Virus record (IMG/VR): IMGVR_UViG_3300006119_000024
Location: 1-39,125 of that record
Length of the DNA: 39,125 nt
Origin: a virus
Reading direction: 5' to 3' (one strand)
Shown: positions 6,760 through 14,916 of the stretch, one piece after another
Layout: each line of letters opens with the position of its first letter
Numbering within the stretch: position 1 is the first letter of the stretch
Notes under the pieces: generated by a model
The model's input: only the letters and a program-made list of their open reading frames with translations
Databases searched by the model: none
What the model was told of the DNA's origin: nothing
Position numbers and translations under genes: made by a program

Positions 6760-6855
6760 ATGGATGATGGTCGTATAAGAGATTTTTATAGCCCTATAGA
6801 AAAATGGCGTTATGATGCCCTTGGTTGCACTGAAATGGCTACAACCCATGATTGA
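6760..6855 (+). CDS. Small ORF, 31 aa
   Basis: A 31-codon frame begins MDDGRIRDFYSPIEKWRYDA behind one of the best ribosome binding sites in the window (AAAAAAAGGAGATATATTATG, positions 6742-6762 region). It overlaps the next gene by 8 bp, whose own start lacks a good site, so it could act as a coupling leader that loads ribosomes for the gene at 6848, or as a real small protein. The peptide is charged and aromatic with no recognisable domain. The first gene downstream of the repeat array and probable promoter region. Confidence 0.5.
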   Translation: MDDGRIRDFYSPIEKWRYDALGCTEMATTHD

Positions 6856-7069
6856 CGCGACTTTCAGCCAGTGCAGCCTCTGCGCCACCAACAAGCCCAT
6901 CTACCAGTTCAACAACACCTGTTGCCGCGCACGATTTCTGATCGAACAGCCCACTAGGGCATATCGGCAGGACTGGCTGAAGCGATGGGAGAAGGAACTA
7001 GATGCTGAGACGATGGACGAAATTAAGCGATTGACAATCAAGCTGTGGGAGGCTAAAACCGCGCCATGA
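6848..7069 (+). CDS. Hypothetical Cys-containing protein, 73 aa
   Basis: I choose the ATG at 6848, which overlaps the end of the 31-codon frame and so could be translationally coupled; the in-frame ATG at 6812 is an alternative with no better site. The protein starts MIDATFSQCSLCATNKPIYQ and has CSLC and CC, which together might hold a zinc ion, then a basic and acidic helical tail (DWLKRWEKELDAETMDEIKR). Small proteins of this kind often stand before terminase genes in phages, but I recognise no family. Function unknown. Confidence 0.6.
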   Translation: MIDATFSQCSLCATNKPIYQFNNTCCRARFLIEQPTRAYRQDWLKRWEKELDAETMDEIKRLTIKLWEAKTAP

Positions 7070-7082
7070 CTGGGATAAAGCC

Positions 7083-7319
7083 ATGAGACACCAAGCAGAA
7101 TACAGACCGACTTGGAAATCCGTATCGGAATATCCACCTCCCAACGGAACCAAGATATTACTCAGGACAAAATACGGAACTGCCATCGTTGGGCAGTATT
7201 ATCCTGAAGGGGAGTTTGAATACTGGTGTGGTTTACCGACGATGGGACCAAAGCGTAATTCAATAGACGATGCAACACAGGAGGAGTGGGATGCCATTCC
7301 AAACAAAAATAGAATTTGA
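7083..7319 (+). CDS. DUF551-like small protein
   Basis: The 78-residue product has the pattern WKSVSEYPPPNGTKILLRTK near its start, followed by GTAIVGQYYPEGEFEYWCGL. A Trp, then a Pro-rich turn, then beta strands ending in an aromatic patch is the layout of the small DUF551-type domains found in many phages, whose function is not known. The match is by general pattern, not by any catalytic residue. The ATG at 7083 lies 11 bp behind the previous stop, with GGGATAAAGCC upstream. The end overlaps the small terminase gene by 29 bp. Confidence 0.55.
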   Translation: MRHQAEYRPTWKSVSEYPPPNGTKILLRTKYGTAIVGQYYPEGEFEYWCGLPTMGPKRNSIDDATQEEWDAIPNKNRI

Positions 7320-7674
7320 TTCCAGTGATTGGGAACAGATTGAAGAATTGTGTTTAATACAAGCTACAGGTGAAGAAATAGCCAGAGTCATGAGGGTTTC
7401 TTATGACACATTGGCAAGAAGAATTAATGAAGAATATGGGGTATCGGCTGCGGACTATATAAAAGAACTCGCGGCCCCCGGACTTACTTCACTACGTCGA
7501 GCGCAATGGAAAAATGCAGTCGAAGGAAATAATGCCTCAATGCAAATCTGGCTCGGAAAGCAATACCTGAACCAGAAGGACAAGGAAGAAATCGACCAGA
7601 ATACGACCGTTCGCGTGATCGATGAATCCAGCACTAGAGGCGATGAAGACCCCAATGTGGTGATTAGTGATTGA
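7291..7674 (+). CDS. Terminase small subunit
   Basis: I choose the ATG at 7291 because GGAGGAG (7279-7285 region) lies just upstream; an earlier in-frame ATG at 7270 has no such site. The 127-residue protein has an N-terminal helix-turn-helix (LIQATGEEIARVMRVSYDTL) and a C-terminal segment SLRRAQWKNAVEGNNASMQI followed by WLGKQYLNQKDK, a signature common in phage small terminase-like proteins. It should recognise the packaging site in the phage DNA concatemer and recruit the large subunit, whose gene starts within its 3' end. The packaging site itself is not identifiable from sequence here. Confidence 0.82.
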   Translation: MPFQTKIEFDSSDWEQIEELCLIQATGEEIARVMRVSYDTLARRINEEYGVSAADYIKELAAPGLTSLRRAQWKNAVEGNNASMQIWLGKQYLNQKDKEEIDQNTTVRVIDESSTRGDEDPNVVISD

Positions 7675-8962
7675 ACGACAGGTCATCCTCCCTGCGCTTC
7701 ATCCGGGGCAAAGGGCCATCGTCAATAACGCCGCACGATTCAATCACGTTTGTTGCGGTAGACGCTGGGGCAAGACGTTCATGCTCAATCGAATGTCATC
7801 ACAGCTTGCCGCTAATGGCATGAATGTCGGCATCTTCACGCCCAGCTACAAATACCAATCTGAAATTTACCGCGAAGTTCACTCCACGCTTAGGAGAATC
7901 AAGGCTGAATCCAATAAGACCGAAGGCATCATCCGAACCATCACAGGTGGCCAAGTTGATTTTTGGTCATTGGAAAACCCGGAAGCAGGACGTGGACGCA
8001 AATACCATCGGGTGCTGATCGATGAGGCGGCATTCGCCAAAGACAGCGAAATGCAGATTACATGGGAACGGGCTATTGAACCGACCCTTCTGGATTACAC
8101 GGGCGATGCGTTTGCATTCTCAACACCCAAGGGTGTAAACCCGGATAACTGGTTCTATCAGATCAGTGAATCCAAGCAATGGCGCAAGTTCACGGCCCCT
8201 TCATCAACGAACCCATACCTGCCAGCGCATGAACTGATTGCCATCAAAGAGCGATCACACCCGCAAGTTTGGCAACAGGAATACCTTGCTGAATTCGTAG
8301 ATTGGTCTGGGGTATCGTTCTTCAGGCTTCCCGATATGTTGGAAAATGACCGGCCATTGCAAGAACCCATCAAGATCATGGGTGGTGTTTTCGCCGTAAT
8401 CGACTCTGCGTTAAAGTCAGGAACCGACCACGATGGTACGGCTGTCATGTATTGCGGCATCCAACCCGGATACATGAGCGAAGACCGATTGCCGCGCCTG
8501 ATCGTTCTGGACTGGGACGTGCGCCAGATCGAAGGCGATCTCCTCATCAAGTGGTATCCAGAGATTGATGCGCGGCTTGAGAAGCTGGCCGTTGAGACTC
8601 AGGCAGTCCGGGGGAACATCGGCGCATTTGTGGAAGACAAAGGCTCAGGCACGATCATGCTTCAGCAAGCACAGCGCATGGGCCTACAGAAAGTCCACGC
8701 CATCGAATCTAAACTGACCAGTGTAGGTAAGGATGAAAGGGCTTTGGCCGCATCGCCCTATGTGGCATCAGGTCAGGTAAGATTAACCCGTCATGCACAC
8801 GATAAGACTTTGTGCTATAAGGGCGTTACTCGAAATCACTTCCTGACTCAGATTCTGCAATTCAGATTGGCCGATAAGGATGCGGCTAGGCGGCAGGATG
8901 ACATTCTCGACGTTTTTTGTTATTCGACTATCCTAGCCTTGGGCGGGAACATGGGTATCTAG
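7667..8962 (+). CDS. Terminase large subunit
   Basis: The 431-residue ATPase-nuclease starts at GTG overlapping the small-subunit gene. Walker A is GRRWGKT (residues 31-37), Walker B is VLIDE (116-120), and AFSTPKG provides the coupling motif. The C-terminal nuclease half shows the RNase H-like acidic residues in AVIDSALKSGTDHDGTA (near 245-260), FVEDKGSGT (about 318) and DDILDVFCYS (about 412). It pumps DNA into the prohead through the portal and cuts the concatemer. Length is usual for short phage large terminases. The portal gene follows after one base. Confidence 0.95.
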   Translation: MIERQVILPALHPGQRAIVNNAARFNHVCCGRRWGKTFMLNRMSSQLAANGMNVGIFTPSYKYQSEIYREVHSTLRRIKAESNKTEGIIRTITGGQVDFWSLENPEAGRGRKYHRVLIDEAAFAKDSEMQITWERAIEPTLLDYTGDAFAFSTPKGVNPDNWFYQISESKQWRKFTAPSSTNPYLPAHELIAIKERSHPQVWQQEYLAEFVDWSGVSFFRLPDMLENDRPLQEPIKIMGGVFAVIDSALKSGTDHDGTAVMYCGIQPGYMSEDRLPRLIVLDWDVRQIEGDLLIKWYPEIDARLEKLAVETQAVRGNIGAFVEDKGSGTIMLQQAQRMGLQKVHAIESKLTSVGKDERALAASPYVASGQVRLTRHAHDKTLCYKGVTRNHFLTQILQFRLADKDAARRQDDILDVFCYSTILALGGNMGI

Positions 8963-8963
8963 C

Positions 8964-10403
8964 ATGGCAGAGATCGACGTTTATGGCGGCGGCGCAATCA
9001 ATGACAATTCTCCGCTGTTGCAGATTCTTAAGGCGAGTGAAATAGCCGCAGGGAATTCGCTTTCCTATGAACTCTGCAAGCTGATCTACCTTTATCACCC
9101 GCTGGGTAAAAAGACCGTTGATTCCCCCATTGCTAGGGCCATGTATAAACGCCGGGAGATCGTCGTTAAGGAATCTCCTGAGTGCGTTATCGAACGATTC
9201 AATGACGTTTGGGATAGTCTACAGGCTGACTACTACATTGCCGACTGTGAGCGCCTTGCGCGTATCTACGGCATTTCTTCGCTTGCCGTTCTTCCGACTT
9301 CTGATCGGTTCAAGACCTCTGACCCTGTAACGCCAGAACAATACTGGTCCGGGGAATTCCGCTTTAACTCGCTTGATCCCTTGAACACTGCTGGATCACT
9401 GGTCGGTATATTGAACCCGAATGATCCTGAGTTCCTAAAGTACGAACAAATCGCCGTAATGGGCCAGCCCTATCACCGTAGCCGGACCCATATCCAGCTT
9501 TACGAAAACCCGATTTATCTCAGCTATACGGGTTCAGCGTTTGGCTTTGTAGGCCGTTCCGTATTTAGCCGCGCCCTATACCCATTGCAGTCTTTTGTGC
9601 AATCGATGGTTGCTGATAACCTGATGATGGTGAAATCCGGGGTCATGGTTGCCAAAATCAAGCAACCGGGATCAATCATTGATCGTCTGATGGCGGCGGC
9701 TCAGGATGTGCGACTCAATATCCTCAAGATTGCCCGTACCGGTAACACCATCAGCATCATGCCTGATGAGGCCATTGAATCTCTGGACCTTAACAACCTG
9801 ACCTATCAGGATCAGCGCAAGAACATTCTTGAGAATATCGCCCTGTCGCTAGATATGCCCCCCTCATTCCTAACCGGCGATTCACTCAGCCAAGGATTCG
9901 GTGAAGGCTCAGAAGATGCCAAGCTAATTGCTGGGTACATTGATCGCGTCCGACTGGATATGGACCCGATCTACAAATACATGGACAACATCGTCATGCA
10001 CACGGCATGGAGTCCTGATTATTTCCAGTCACTTCGGAATCGTATTCCCGAATATCGGAACATCAGTTACGAACAATGGTTCACGCAATGCAAGCGGTCT
10101 TTCCAAGCCATCTGGCCTGAGGCTCTTGAGCCTGACAAGAAAGAACGCACCGATCATCAGAAGAATATTTATACGTCTGTGCTTGAGGTCTACAACACCA
10201 TTGGCGGTGAATGCACCGGCCAGAACAAGGCACAACTTTTGGATTGGGTGATTGGCAACTTAAACGAAGCGGAAGACCTTTTCCCGAACAAGTTGTCACT
10301 GGATACGGACGAAATTGCATTCCGCTCCATTCTTGGGCTTGATGAGCCGCCAGAAGAAAACGACGAAACAACACCCGAAGTTCCGGGGCTTCACGTCCAC
10401 TAA
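8964..10403 (+). CDS. Portal protein (DUF1073 type)
   Basis: This 479-residue protein follows the terminase by one base and matches the DUF1073 portal family by pattern: IADCERLARIYGISSLAVLP, then FNSLDPLN, then the long helix region with IMPDEAIESLDLNNLTYQDQ and the conserved PPSFLTGDSLSQGFGEGSED. Portals form the dodecameric ring at the head vertex through which DNA enters and to which the tail attaches. The family shares its Pfam name with the anti-CBASS protein Acb1, so automatic labels may mislead; no paired HxT phosphoesterase motifs are seen. Its stop overlaps the next start (TAATG). Confidence 0.88.
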   Translation: MAEIDVYGGGAINDNSPLLQILKASEIAAGNSLSYELCKLIYLYHPLGKKTVDSPIARAMYKRREIVVKESPECVIERFNDVWDSLQADYYIADCERLARIYGISSLAVLPTSDRFKTSDPVTPEQYWSGEFRFNSLDPLNTAGSLVGILNPNDPEFLKYEQIAVMGQPYHRSRTHIQLYENPIYLSYTGSAFGFVGRSVFSRALYPLQSFVQSMVADNLMMVKSGVMVAKIKQPGSIIDRLMAAAQDVRLNILKIARTGNTISIMPDEAIESLDLNNLTYQDQRKNILENIALSLDMPPSFLTGDSLSQGFGEGSEDAKLIAGYIDRVRLDMDPIYKYMDNIVMHTAWSPDYFQSLRNRIPEYRNISYEQWFTQCKRSFQAIWPEALEPDKKERTDHQKNIYTSVLEVYNTIGGECTGQNKAQLLDWVIGNLNEAEDLFPNKLSLDTDEIAFRSILGLDEPPEENDETTPEVPGLHVH

Positions 10404-11179
10404 TGACGTATCTTCAAAGGATCAGAAAGATCATTCAGAGGGCCATTGAAGAAGGCCCTTCTGAGTTTCTGTACCTTGAACTCATAGCGGCACTGGAAGC
10501 ATACGAACCGTTCATCAATGTTCAGGATCGGCTTGAGAAGATTTGGATTCGCGAAGTTGAGCGTGAAGGATTGCTGAAACTGAACAAAGGCGTTACTGCA
10601 TTTGACCTTGCTTCCATACGACCCCAACTACGGGACGAACTGGAACGCAGGATCATGTTCTCGGTATCCCTCATCAAGCAAAACAAGCAAAAGGCAACCG
10701 AAACCACGTTACAACGATTCAATGGCTGGCTGTCATCCTTGCCAGCCGTTCCCGAAGTCAGAGAAGCGCAATTATCCGATATCCGGGAAACCGCAAAAGA
10801 TATTGCAAAGCCTTTGAAGCAACTTCCGTATGATGAACGTCGAGTTGCCATTGACCAATCCCAAAAACTCATATCCAATCTGAATCAAATCGTTGCGTTT
10901 GATTGTGGCGCTATTGGTGCGTATTGGCATTCACACTGGAAAGAAGCCAATTATGATTACCGAGAAGACCACAAGGAATTGGACCAGAAATTCTTCCTGA
11001 TTCGTGATTCTCAAGCGATGCGTGATGGGTTCGTGAAAAAGGGCGGACATGAATATCTTGAAGATTTGCCGGAACAACCTGGAGAGGCGATATTCTGTCG
11101 GTGCTATTATGAATACGTCTATCGGCTTAATAGGGTTCCCGAAGAATGCTTGACGGAGAAAGGTAAAGATGCCATTTAA
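10403..11179 (+). CDS. Head morphogenesis / minor capsid protein
   Basis: The 258-residue product sits directly behind the portal gene and overlaps it by one base. The C-terminal part carries the conserved block WHSHWKEANYDYREDHKELD, then FFLIRDSQA, then GEAIFCRCYYEYVY, which is typical of Mu gpF-like head morphogenesis proteins. The N-terminal half is helical and mixed. These proteins are present in few copies inside or at the portal vertex and help prohead assembly or are ejected with DNA. The gene order portal, head morphogenesis, protease matches the standard late head operon. The end overlaps the protease gene by 11 bp. Confidence 0.82.
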   Translation: MTYLQRIRKIIQRAIEEGPSEFLYLELIAALEAYEPFINVQDRLEKIWIREVEREGLLKLNKGVTAFDLASIRPQLRDELERRIMFSVSLIKQNKQKATETTLQRFNGWLSSLPAVPEVREAQLSDIRETAKDIAKPLKQLPYDERRVAIDQSQKLISNLNQIVAFDCGAIGAYWHSHWKEANYDYREDHKELDQKFFLIRDSQAMRDGFVKKGGHEYLEDLPEQPGEAIFCRCYYEYVYRLNRVPEECLTEKGKDAI

Positions 11180-12629
11180 GTCAGAATCCCAGCGCAAGGC
11201 CATGTATGCCGCGTCAGAGGGTAAATCCACGCTGGGTATTCCTGAAGCCGTTGGCAAAAAATTTGTTGCTCATCGTAATGATGAAACCGGCGAAGAATCC
11301 AAAGGCATTCAGCCGGAATTCAACGAACTTTCCATCATGGAAGCCATTCGGGATAAGCGACTTGCAAGCCCTCAGCAATTTGGTGACGTAGCACTCTGGG
11401 CTATTCGTGTGACGGGTACGGGCTATGCCCTCCGATCCTCCGGTGAAATTGGATACAAATCCCCCGCCGATTACTTAACCCAAGAATTTATGACTCGCTG
11501 TCAGGGCTTGCCGGTAGTTTGGGAGCACCCTGAAGAATTGCTTTTAACCACGGATTCATTCCGTAATCAGATCATTGGCACTTCAGTCCTTCCATATATC
11601 GAAGGTGATGAAGTTTGGACAATCGCTAGAATCTATGATAAAGAGGCATCTAAATTGATGCAGGGGGAGCAGTTAAGCACCTCTCCAGCGGTTAGCGTTT
11701 CCAACTCGGCCATCAAAATCGGGAATGTCCTCATTGAAGGCAATCCCGTGTACGTAGACCATATCGCCGTATGCCAGAACGGTGTCTGGGATAAGCAAGG
11801 GGAACCGACTGGCGTAAGACTTGATTCTATGACTCATGAGGACAAACCAATGGAAGAAGAAAGCAAGGGCGAAGACCTGCGCGGCATGATCTCCAGCTTG
11901 CTGGAAGAGCATTCTTCGCGGATCGACGCAAAGTTTGATGAAGTTCACAACCGCATCGATGAGATGTTTGGTAAAAAGGACGATGATGACAAGGCCGATG
12001 AAGGTCTTGACCCCGAAGAAAAGGAAGAGGTCAAGGAAGAAATCGAAGAAGCACATCATGAAGTAGATTCTGCCGACGACATGAACAAGTGCGACGACGA
12101 TAATGATGACCGTGAAGAAGTGGAGTTGAAAGAAGTGAAAGACGATTCCGCACGTGCTGATTCTCTTGAAATTAAGGCGCTTCGCCGCGAACTTGCCGCG
12201 ATGAAAAAGGCAATGGCTCCTGCCGCTTATGATGAGCGCGAAGAAATTGCCAAGGCTATTCATCGTGCCGATTCAGTATTCATGGCAATGGGCGAAACCA
12301 ACAAGGTTACGCACGTTCCGGGTGAATCTGCCTTTGCATTCCGCAAGCGTATTGCCGCGAGACTGTCTAAGTTCAGTGATCGCTTCAAGGACGTTGACGT
12401 TAGCAAGATTGCTGATGCAAAACTGTTTGCGCCGATTGAAGATGCCATCTATGCGGACAGCATCGAATACTCAAAGGCTCCCCCGATCAAGGCTGGCACT
12501 GTCCACATGATCGAAAAGAAGATGGGCAACCTGTCCGTCTGGGAACCGTCTGCAAACTCTGATCCTCATGGTTGGATGGACACGTTCTCGAACGGCGTCA
12601 CCTTCCGTGGCGGCTTCATCAACAAGTGA
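11169..12629 (+). CDS. Prohead protease-scaffold fusion (DUF2213-like)
   Basis: This 486-residue protein opens with MPFKSESQRKAMYAASEGKS, a leader often found on phage head proteins. Residues about 50-210 resemble the DUF2213 prohead protease region (RVTGTGYALRSSGEIGYKSP and LPVVWEHPEELLLTTDSF, later STSPAVSVSN). Residues about 220-330 are extremely acidic and Glu/Asp/Lys rich with coiled-coil character, the usual look of an internal scaffold. The C terminus holds SVWEPSANSDPHGWMDTFSN. The protein probably guides shell assembly and then cleaves itself and other head proteins. I do not assign catalytic residues. The decoration and major capsid genes follow. Confidence 0.75.
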   Translation: MPFKSESQRKAMYAASEGKSTLGIPEAVGKKFVAHRNDETGEESKGIQPEFNELSIMEAIRDKRLASPQQFGDVALWAIRVTGTGYALRSSGEIGYKSPADYLTQEFMTRCQGLPVVWEHPEELLLTTDSFRNQIIGTSVLPYIEGDEVWTIARIYDKEASKLMQGEQLSTSPAVSVSNSAIKIGNVLIEGNPVYVDHIAVCQNGVWDKQGEPTGVRLDSMTHEDKPMEEESKGEDLRGMISSLLEEHSSRIDAKFDEVHNRIDEMFGKKDDDDKADEGLDPEEKEEVKEEIEEAHHEVDSADDMNKCDDDNDDREEVELKEVKDDSARADSLEIKALRRELAAMKKAMAPAAYDEREEIAKAIHRADSVFMAMGETNKVTHVPGESAFAFRKRIAARLSKFSDRFKDVDVSKIADAKLFAPIEDAIYADSIEYSKAPPIKAGTVHMIEKKMGNLSVWEPSANSDPHGWMDTFSNGVTFRGGFINK

Positions 12630-12641
12630 GGATAAACCATC

Positions 12642-13250
12642 ATGGCTAACATTCCATTTAATCCTTATGCCATCACCAATGTGCAGGACTCCTTCAGCGT
12701 CCAGTCACAGGGCTATTGGCAGGGTGATGTTCTGGCTGATCCTGCCGCACGTTTCCAGCTTGTTGCTGGCGTTGTAGCGGCGGCTGAAACCCTTCCCATG
12801 TGGGGCGGCGTTGCTATCTATGAAGCAACTCCTCCGGCAAACTCTGCATCTACCGGTCAGGGTCCGACCATTGGTCGCGCCGCTTCTGCCGCTACCCTTG
12901 CAGGTTTCACCACCTATCAGGGTACTTTCGCGGCTCCGGTCACTCCGTCATCTACCGCACCGCTTCAGGCTTCTGGCGGCGGCTTCAACTTTGTCCGTCT
13001 GGGTTCACTCAGCCGCATCGTTGTCGCTTGTAACTCAGCAGTCATTGCCCTTGCCGGTACGGACAACCCGCAGACCTTTGGCTGGGATGCTACAAATCAA
13101 CAGCTCGTTGCCGCTGGCGCTGGTACGTTTGATTTCAAGGCAACTCTGGTCGCAGTAAATGCTGGCAACTCAGCTACCGTTGTTTACAACGGCACGACTG
13201 GCGCGGCTACTTGGAACACCACCGGCAACGTGGCCGTCATTCTTATCTAA
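12642..13250 (+). CDS. Capsid decoration-like structural protein
   Basis: The 202-residue protein starts MANIPFNPYAITNVQDSFSV behind a GAGGATAAACC site. It is rich in Ala, Thr, Gly and Val, lacks charged helices and reads as an all-beta virion protein. Its position between protease-scaffold and major capsid genes is where head decoration or cement proteins usually lie; such proteins bind the outer shell and strengthen it after expansion. The codon use (many C- and T-ending codons, as in the capsid gene) is typical of a highly expressed structural gene. The function is inferred from position and composition. Confidence 0.7.
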   Translation: MANIPFNPYAITNVQDSFSVQSQGYWQGDVLADPAARFQLVAGVVAAAETLPMWGGVAIYEATPPANSASTGQGPTIGRAASAATLAGFTTYQGTFAAPVTPSSTAPLQASGGGFNFVRLGSLSRIVVACNSAVIALAGTDNPQTFGWDATNQQLVAAGAGTFDFKATLVAVNAGNSATVVYNGTTGAATWNTTGNVAVILI

Positions 13251-13262
13251 AGGAGCATAGCG

Positions 13263-14288
13263 ATGGCGAATATCACTAATGGCTTCGTGCAGATCAACCC
13301 GAACTTCACGATGCCTGAACTTATCATCCAGTACCAACAGCCTTCAGGTGCGTTCCTTACGCTCCCCGGCGGTACTATCATGCCGCGCCTGTCTCCTACG
13401 GACCTCGCGGTTTACGTCAAGCGTCTGAATGTGAAATCTTCATTCCTCGCGAACCAGAACGTAAGCAATCAGCTTCCGTCTTGCGCGATTGATGCGACTC
13501 AGATCAGCACCCCGACCTACCTGCTTCGTGCAAGGGCGATCTACGATCACCATGACATTGCTTACGCAAACGTCTGGGGCTTCTCGCTTCCCGATGCACA
13601 GCGCCTTGCAATGCGTCAGGGTATTTTCCAAGGTCTGCGTCAGGGCCTCCTGTATGGCTTCAACAGCCAGAACACGGGTGAAGGTCTTCTGAATGCTCCG
13701 GGCGCAACCAAGACCACCCTGCCGCCGGATTCATTCGGCAACACCACTGTTGTCACCTATGACAATGGTCAGATGGCGCAGTTTATCCTTCAGCAGATCG
13801 TACAGGCCAAAACCCGTATGAATCAGCTTGGACAACCTGCCCGTGTGGTTATCGTTGGTCCCCAGCGCGTTATCGGTCAGTGGCAGTATTCAATCGTACA
13901 GCTCACTTCCGTACAGCGTCCCGGCGCGGGTTCATTCTCCACTTCAGCAACCATCGAACACGTTGGCGGCTGGAATGGTGACGAAATCGAATTCGGTTTC
14001 GATGACACCCTCATCGGTCAGGGCCAGAGCGGTACGGATGCCGTTCTTCTCGTTATCCCGGAAATCAAGGTTCCGTTTGTTGGTTCACAGCCGAACACCA
14101 ATGAGTTCAGCAAACTGCAACCCGGATTGGAAGCCACTACCTTGATGTTGACCGATTTGGCCGCACCCAAGGAAATCCCTGTCCCAATCGCGGGAGGCGC
14201 ATTAGATGTATTGTCTGAAATGCGAGCGACGCCCGGATGGGGGATTAGAAGTCAAGGTGTTGTAATTTTGTCAATGCAATACTCATGA
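13263..14288 (+). CDS. Major capsid protein
   Basis: The 341-residue product follows an AAAGGAGCATAGCG ribosome site. It resembles DUF2184-type major capsid proteins: an N arm with FTMPELIIQYQQPSGAFLTL, then RARAIYDHHDIAYANVWGFS, MRQGIFQGLRQGLLYG, and a C-terminal stretch with TDLAAPKEIPVPIAGGALDV. Length and position after the protease and decoration genes fit an HK97-fold shell protein. It would be the most abundant virion protein. Two hairpins and a free-standing HNH gene follow immediately. The identification rests on context plus the general pattern. Confidence 0.85.
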   Translation: MANITNGFVQINPNFTMPELIIQYQQPSGAFLTLPGGTIMPRLSPTDLAVYVKRLNVKSSFLANQNVSNQLPSCAIDATQISTPTYLLRARAIYDHHDIAYANVWGFSLPDAQRLAMRQGIFQGLRQGLLYGFNSQNTGEGLLNAPGATKTTLPPDSFGNTTVVTYDNGQMAQFILQQIVQAKTRMNQLGQPARVVIVGPQRVIGQWQYSIVQLTSVQRPGAGSFSTSATIEHVGGWNGDEIEFGFDDTLIGQGQSGTDAVLLVIPEIKVPFVGSQPNTNEFSKLQPGLEATTLMLTDLAAPKEIPVPIAGGALDVLSEMRATPGWGIRSQGVVILSMQYS

Positions 14289-14289
14289 T

Positions 14290-14339
14290 TTAGCAAAAAC
14301 GTTTGCTAAGTGTTACCCGGCTCAATAAAATGGGCCGGG
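14290..14339 (+). terminator. Two hairpins behind the capsid gene
   Basis: TTAGCAAA (14290-14297) pairs with TTTGCTAA (14302-14309) around a four-base loop. A second, GC-rich stem CCCGGCTCA (14316-14324) pairs with TGGGCCGGG (14331-14339) with one wobble around ATAAAA. No T tract follows, so strong intrinsic termination is unlikely; partial termination, mRNA 3'-end protection of the capsid message, or the flank of an inserted HNH gene are possible. Stems are seen; role is inferred. Confidence 0.5.
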
Positions 14340-14358
14340 GAATCACTTGGAGACGGGA

Positions 14359-14916
14359 ATGAAAGTTTGCAAAATATGCGAAAATGAAAAGCAAGATTCA
14401 GAATTTAACGCGCATCCAAAAACAAAGGATAGGCTTGATTCTCGATGCAAAAATTGCAAGCGAGAAAAATATTTAAGCGAAAAGGATTTAGTTTGCAAAA
14501 GGCAAGCAGAAAGAAGGAAGCGTGATCCAGAAGGACTGAAAGCAAGACAAAGAATTTCACAAGCAAAATACTTGGAAAAAAACCGAGAAATTTGCTATCA
14601 ACGAATTAAAGATTGGGCGCAAGAAAATCCAGACGCGGCCAAATCAAAAACTAGGAACTATGTGGCCCGAAAACGTAATGCAGAGGGCATCCATTCAAGC
14701 AAGGATATTGCTGATATCCTTCAATTGCAGAATGGCAAATGCAAGGTATGCGAGGTAGATGTGTCGGCTGGCTACCACGTGGATCACCTCATTGCTTTAG
14801 TCAATGGTGGAACAAATTGGCCGTCTAATCTTCAGATTCTTTGCCCCTCATGCAACACTAGCAAAGGCGCGAAGGATTTTGATGAGTGGTTAAATAGCAG
14901 GGAAAAAAATGGCTGA
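14359..14916 (+). CDS. HNH endonuclease, free-standing
   Basis: I choose the ATG at 14359 (GGAGACGGG just upstream), giving 185 residues. The N terminus holds CKICENEKQDSEF and CKNCKREKY, a zinc-binding pair, followed by a highly basic helical region. The C-terminal HNH motif is CKVCEVDVSAGYHVDHLIAL with VNGGTNWPSNLQILCPSCNT after it, containing the His-Asn-Cys arrangement and zinc cysteines. The base composition is visibly more A-rich than the capsid gene before it. Position beside a major capsid gene is common for homing endonucleases, which cut an allele lacking the insertion. Its last 8 bp overlap the next gene, so it is integrated into the late operon. No intron or intein is seen. Confidence 0.88.
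   Translation: MKVCKICENEKQDSEFNAHPKTKDRLDSRCKNCKREKYLSEKDLVCKRQAERRKRDPEGLKARQRISQAKYLEKNREICYQRIKDWAQENPDAAKSKTRNYVARKRNAEGIHSSKDIADILQLQNGKCKVCEVDVSAGYHVDHLIALVNGGTNWPSNLQILCPSCNTSKGAKDFDEWLNSREKNG

Noticed and set aside
8964-10403. Anti-CBASS phosphoesterase Acb1
   Set aside because: Gene order and length fit the portal; only the shared family name suggests Acb1 and no paired HxT motifs are visible.
11673-12263. Minus-strand 196-codon hydrophobic frame with apparent membrane segments
   Set aside because: It is the complement of the acidic GAA/GAC scaffold codons, which read backwards as Phe, Leu and Val; no ribosome site and wrong strand.
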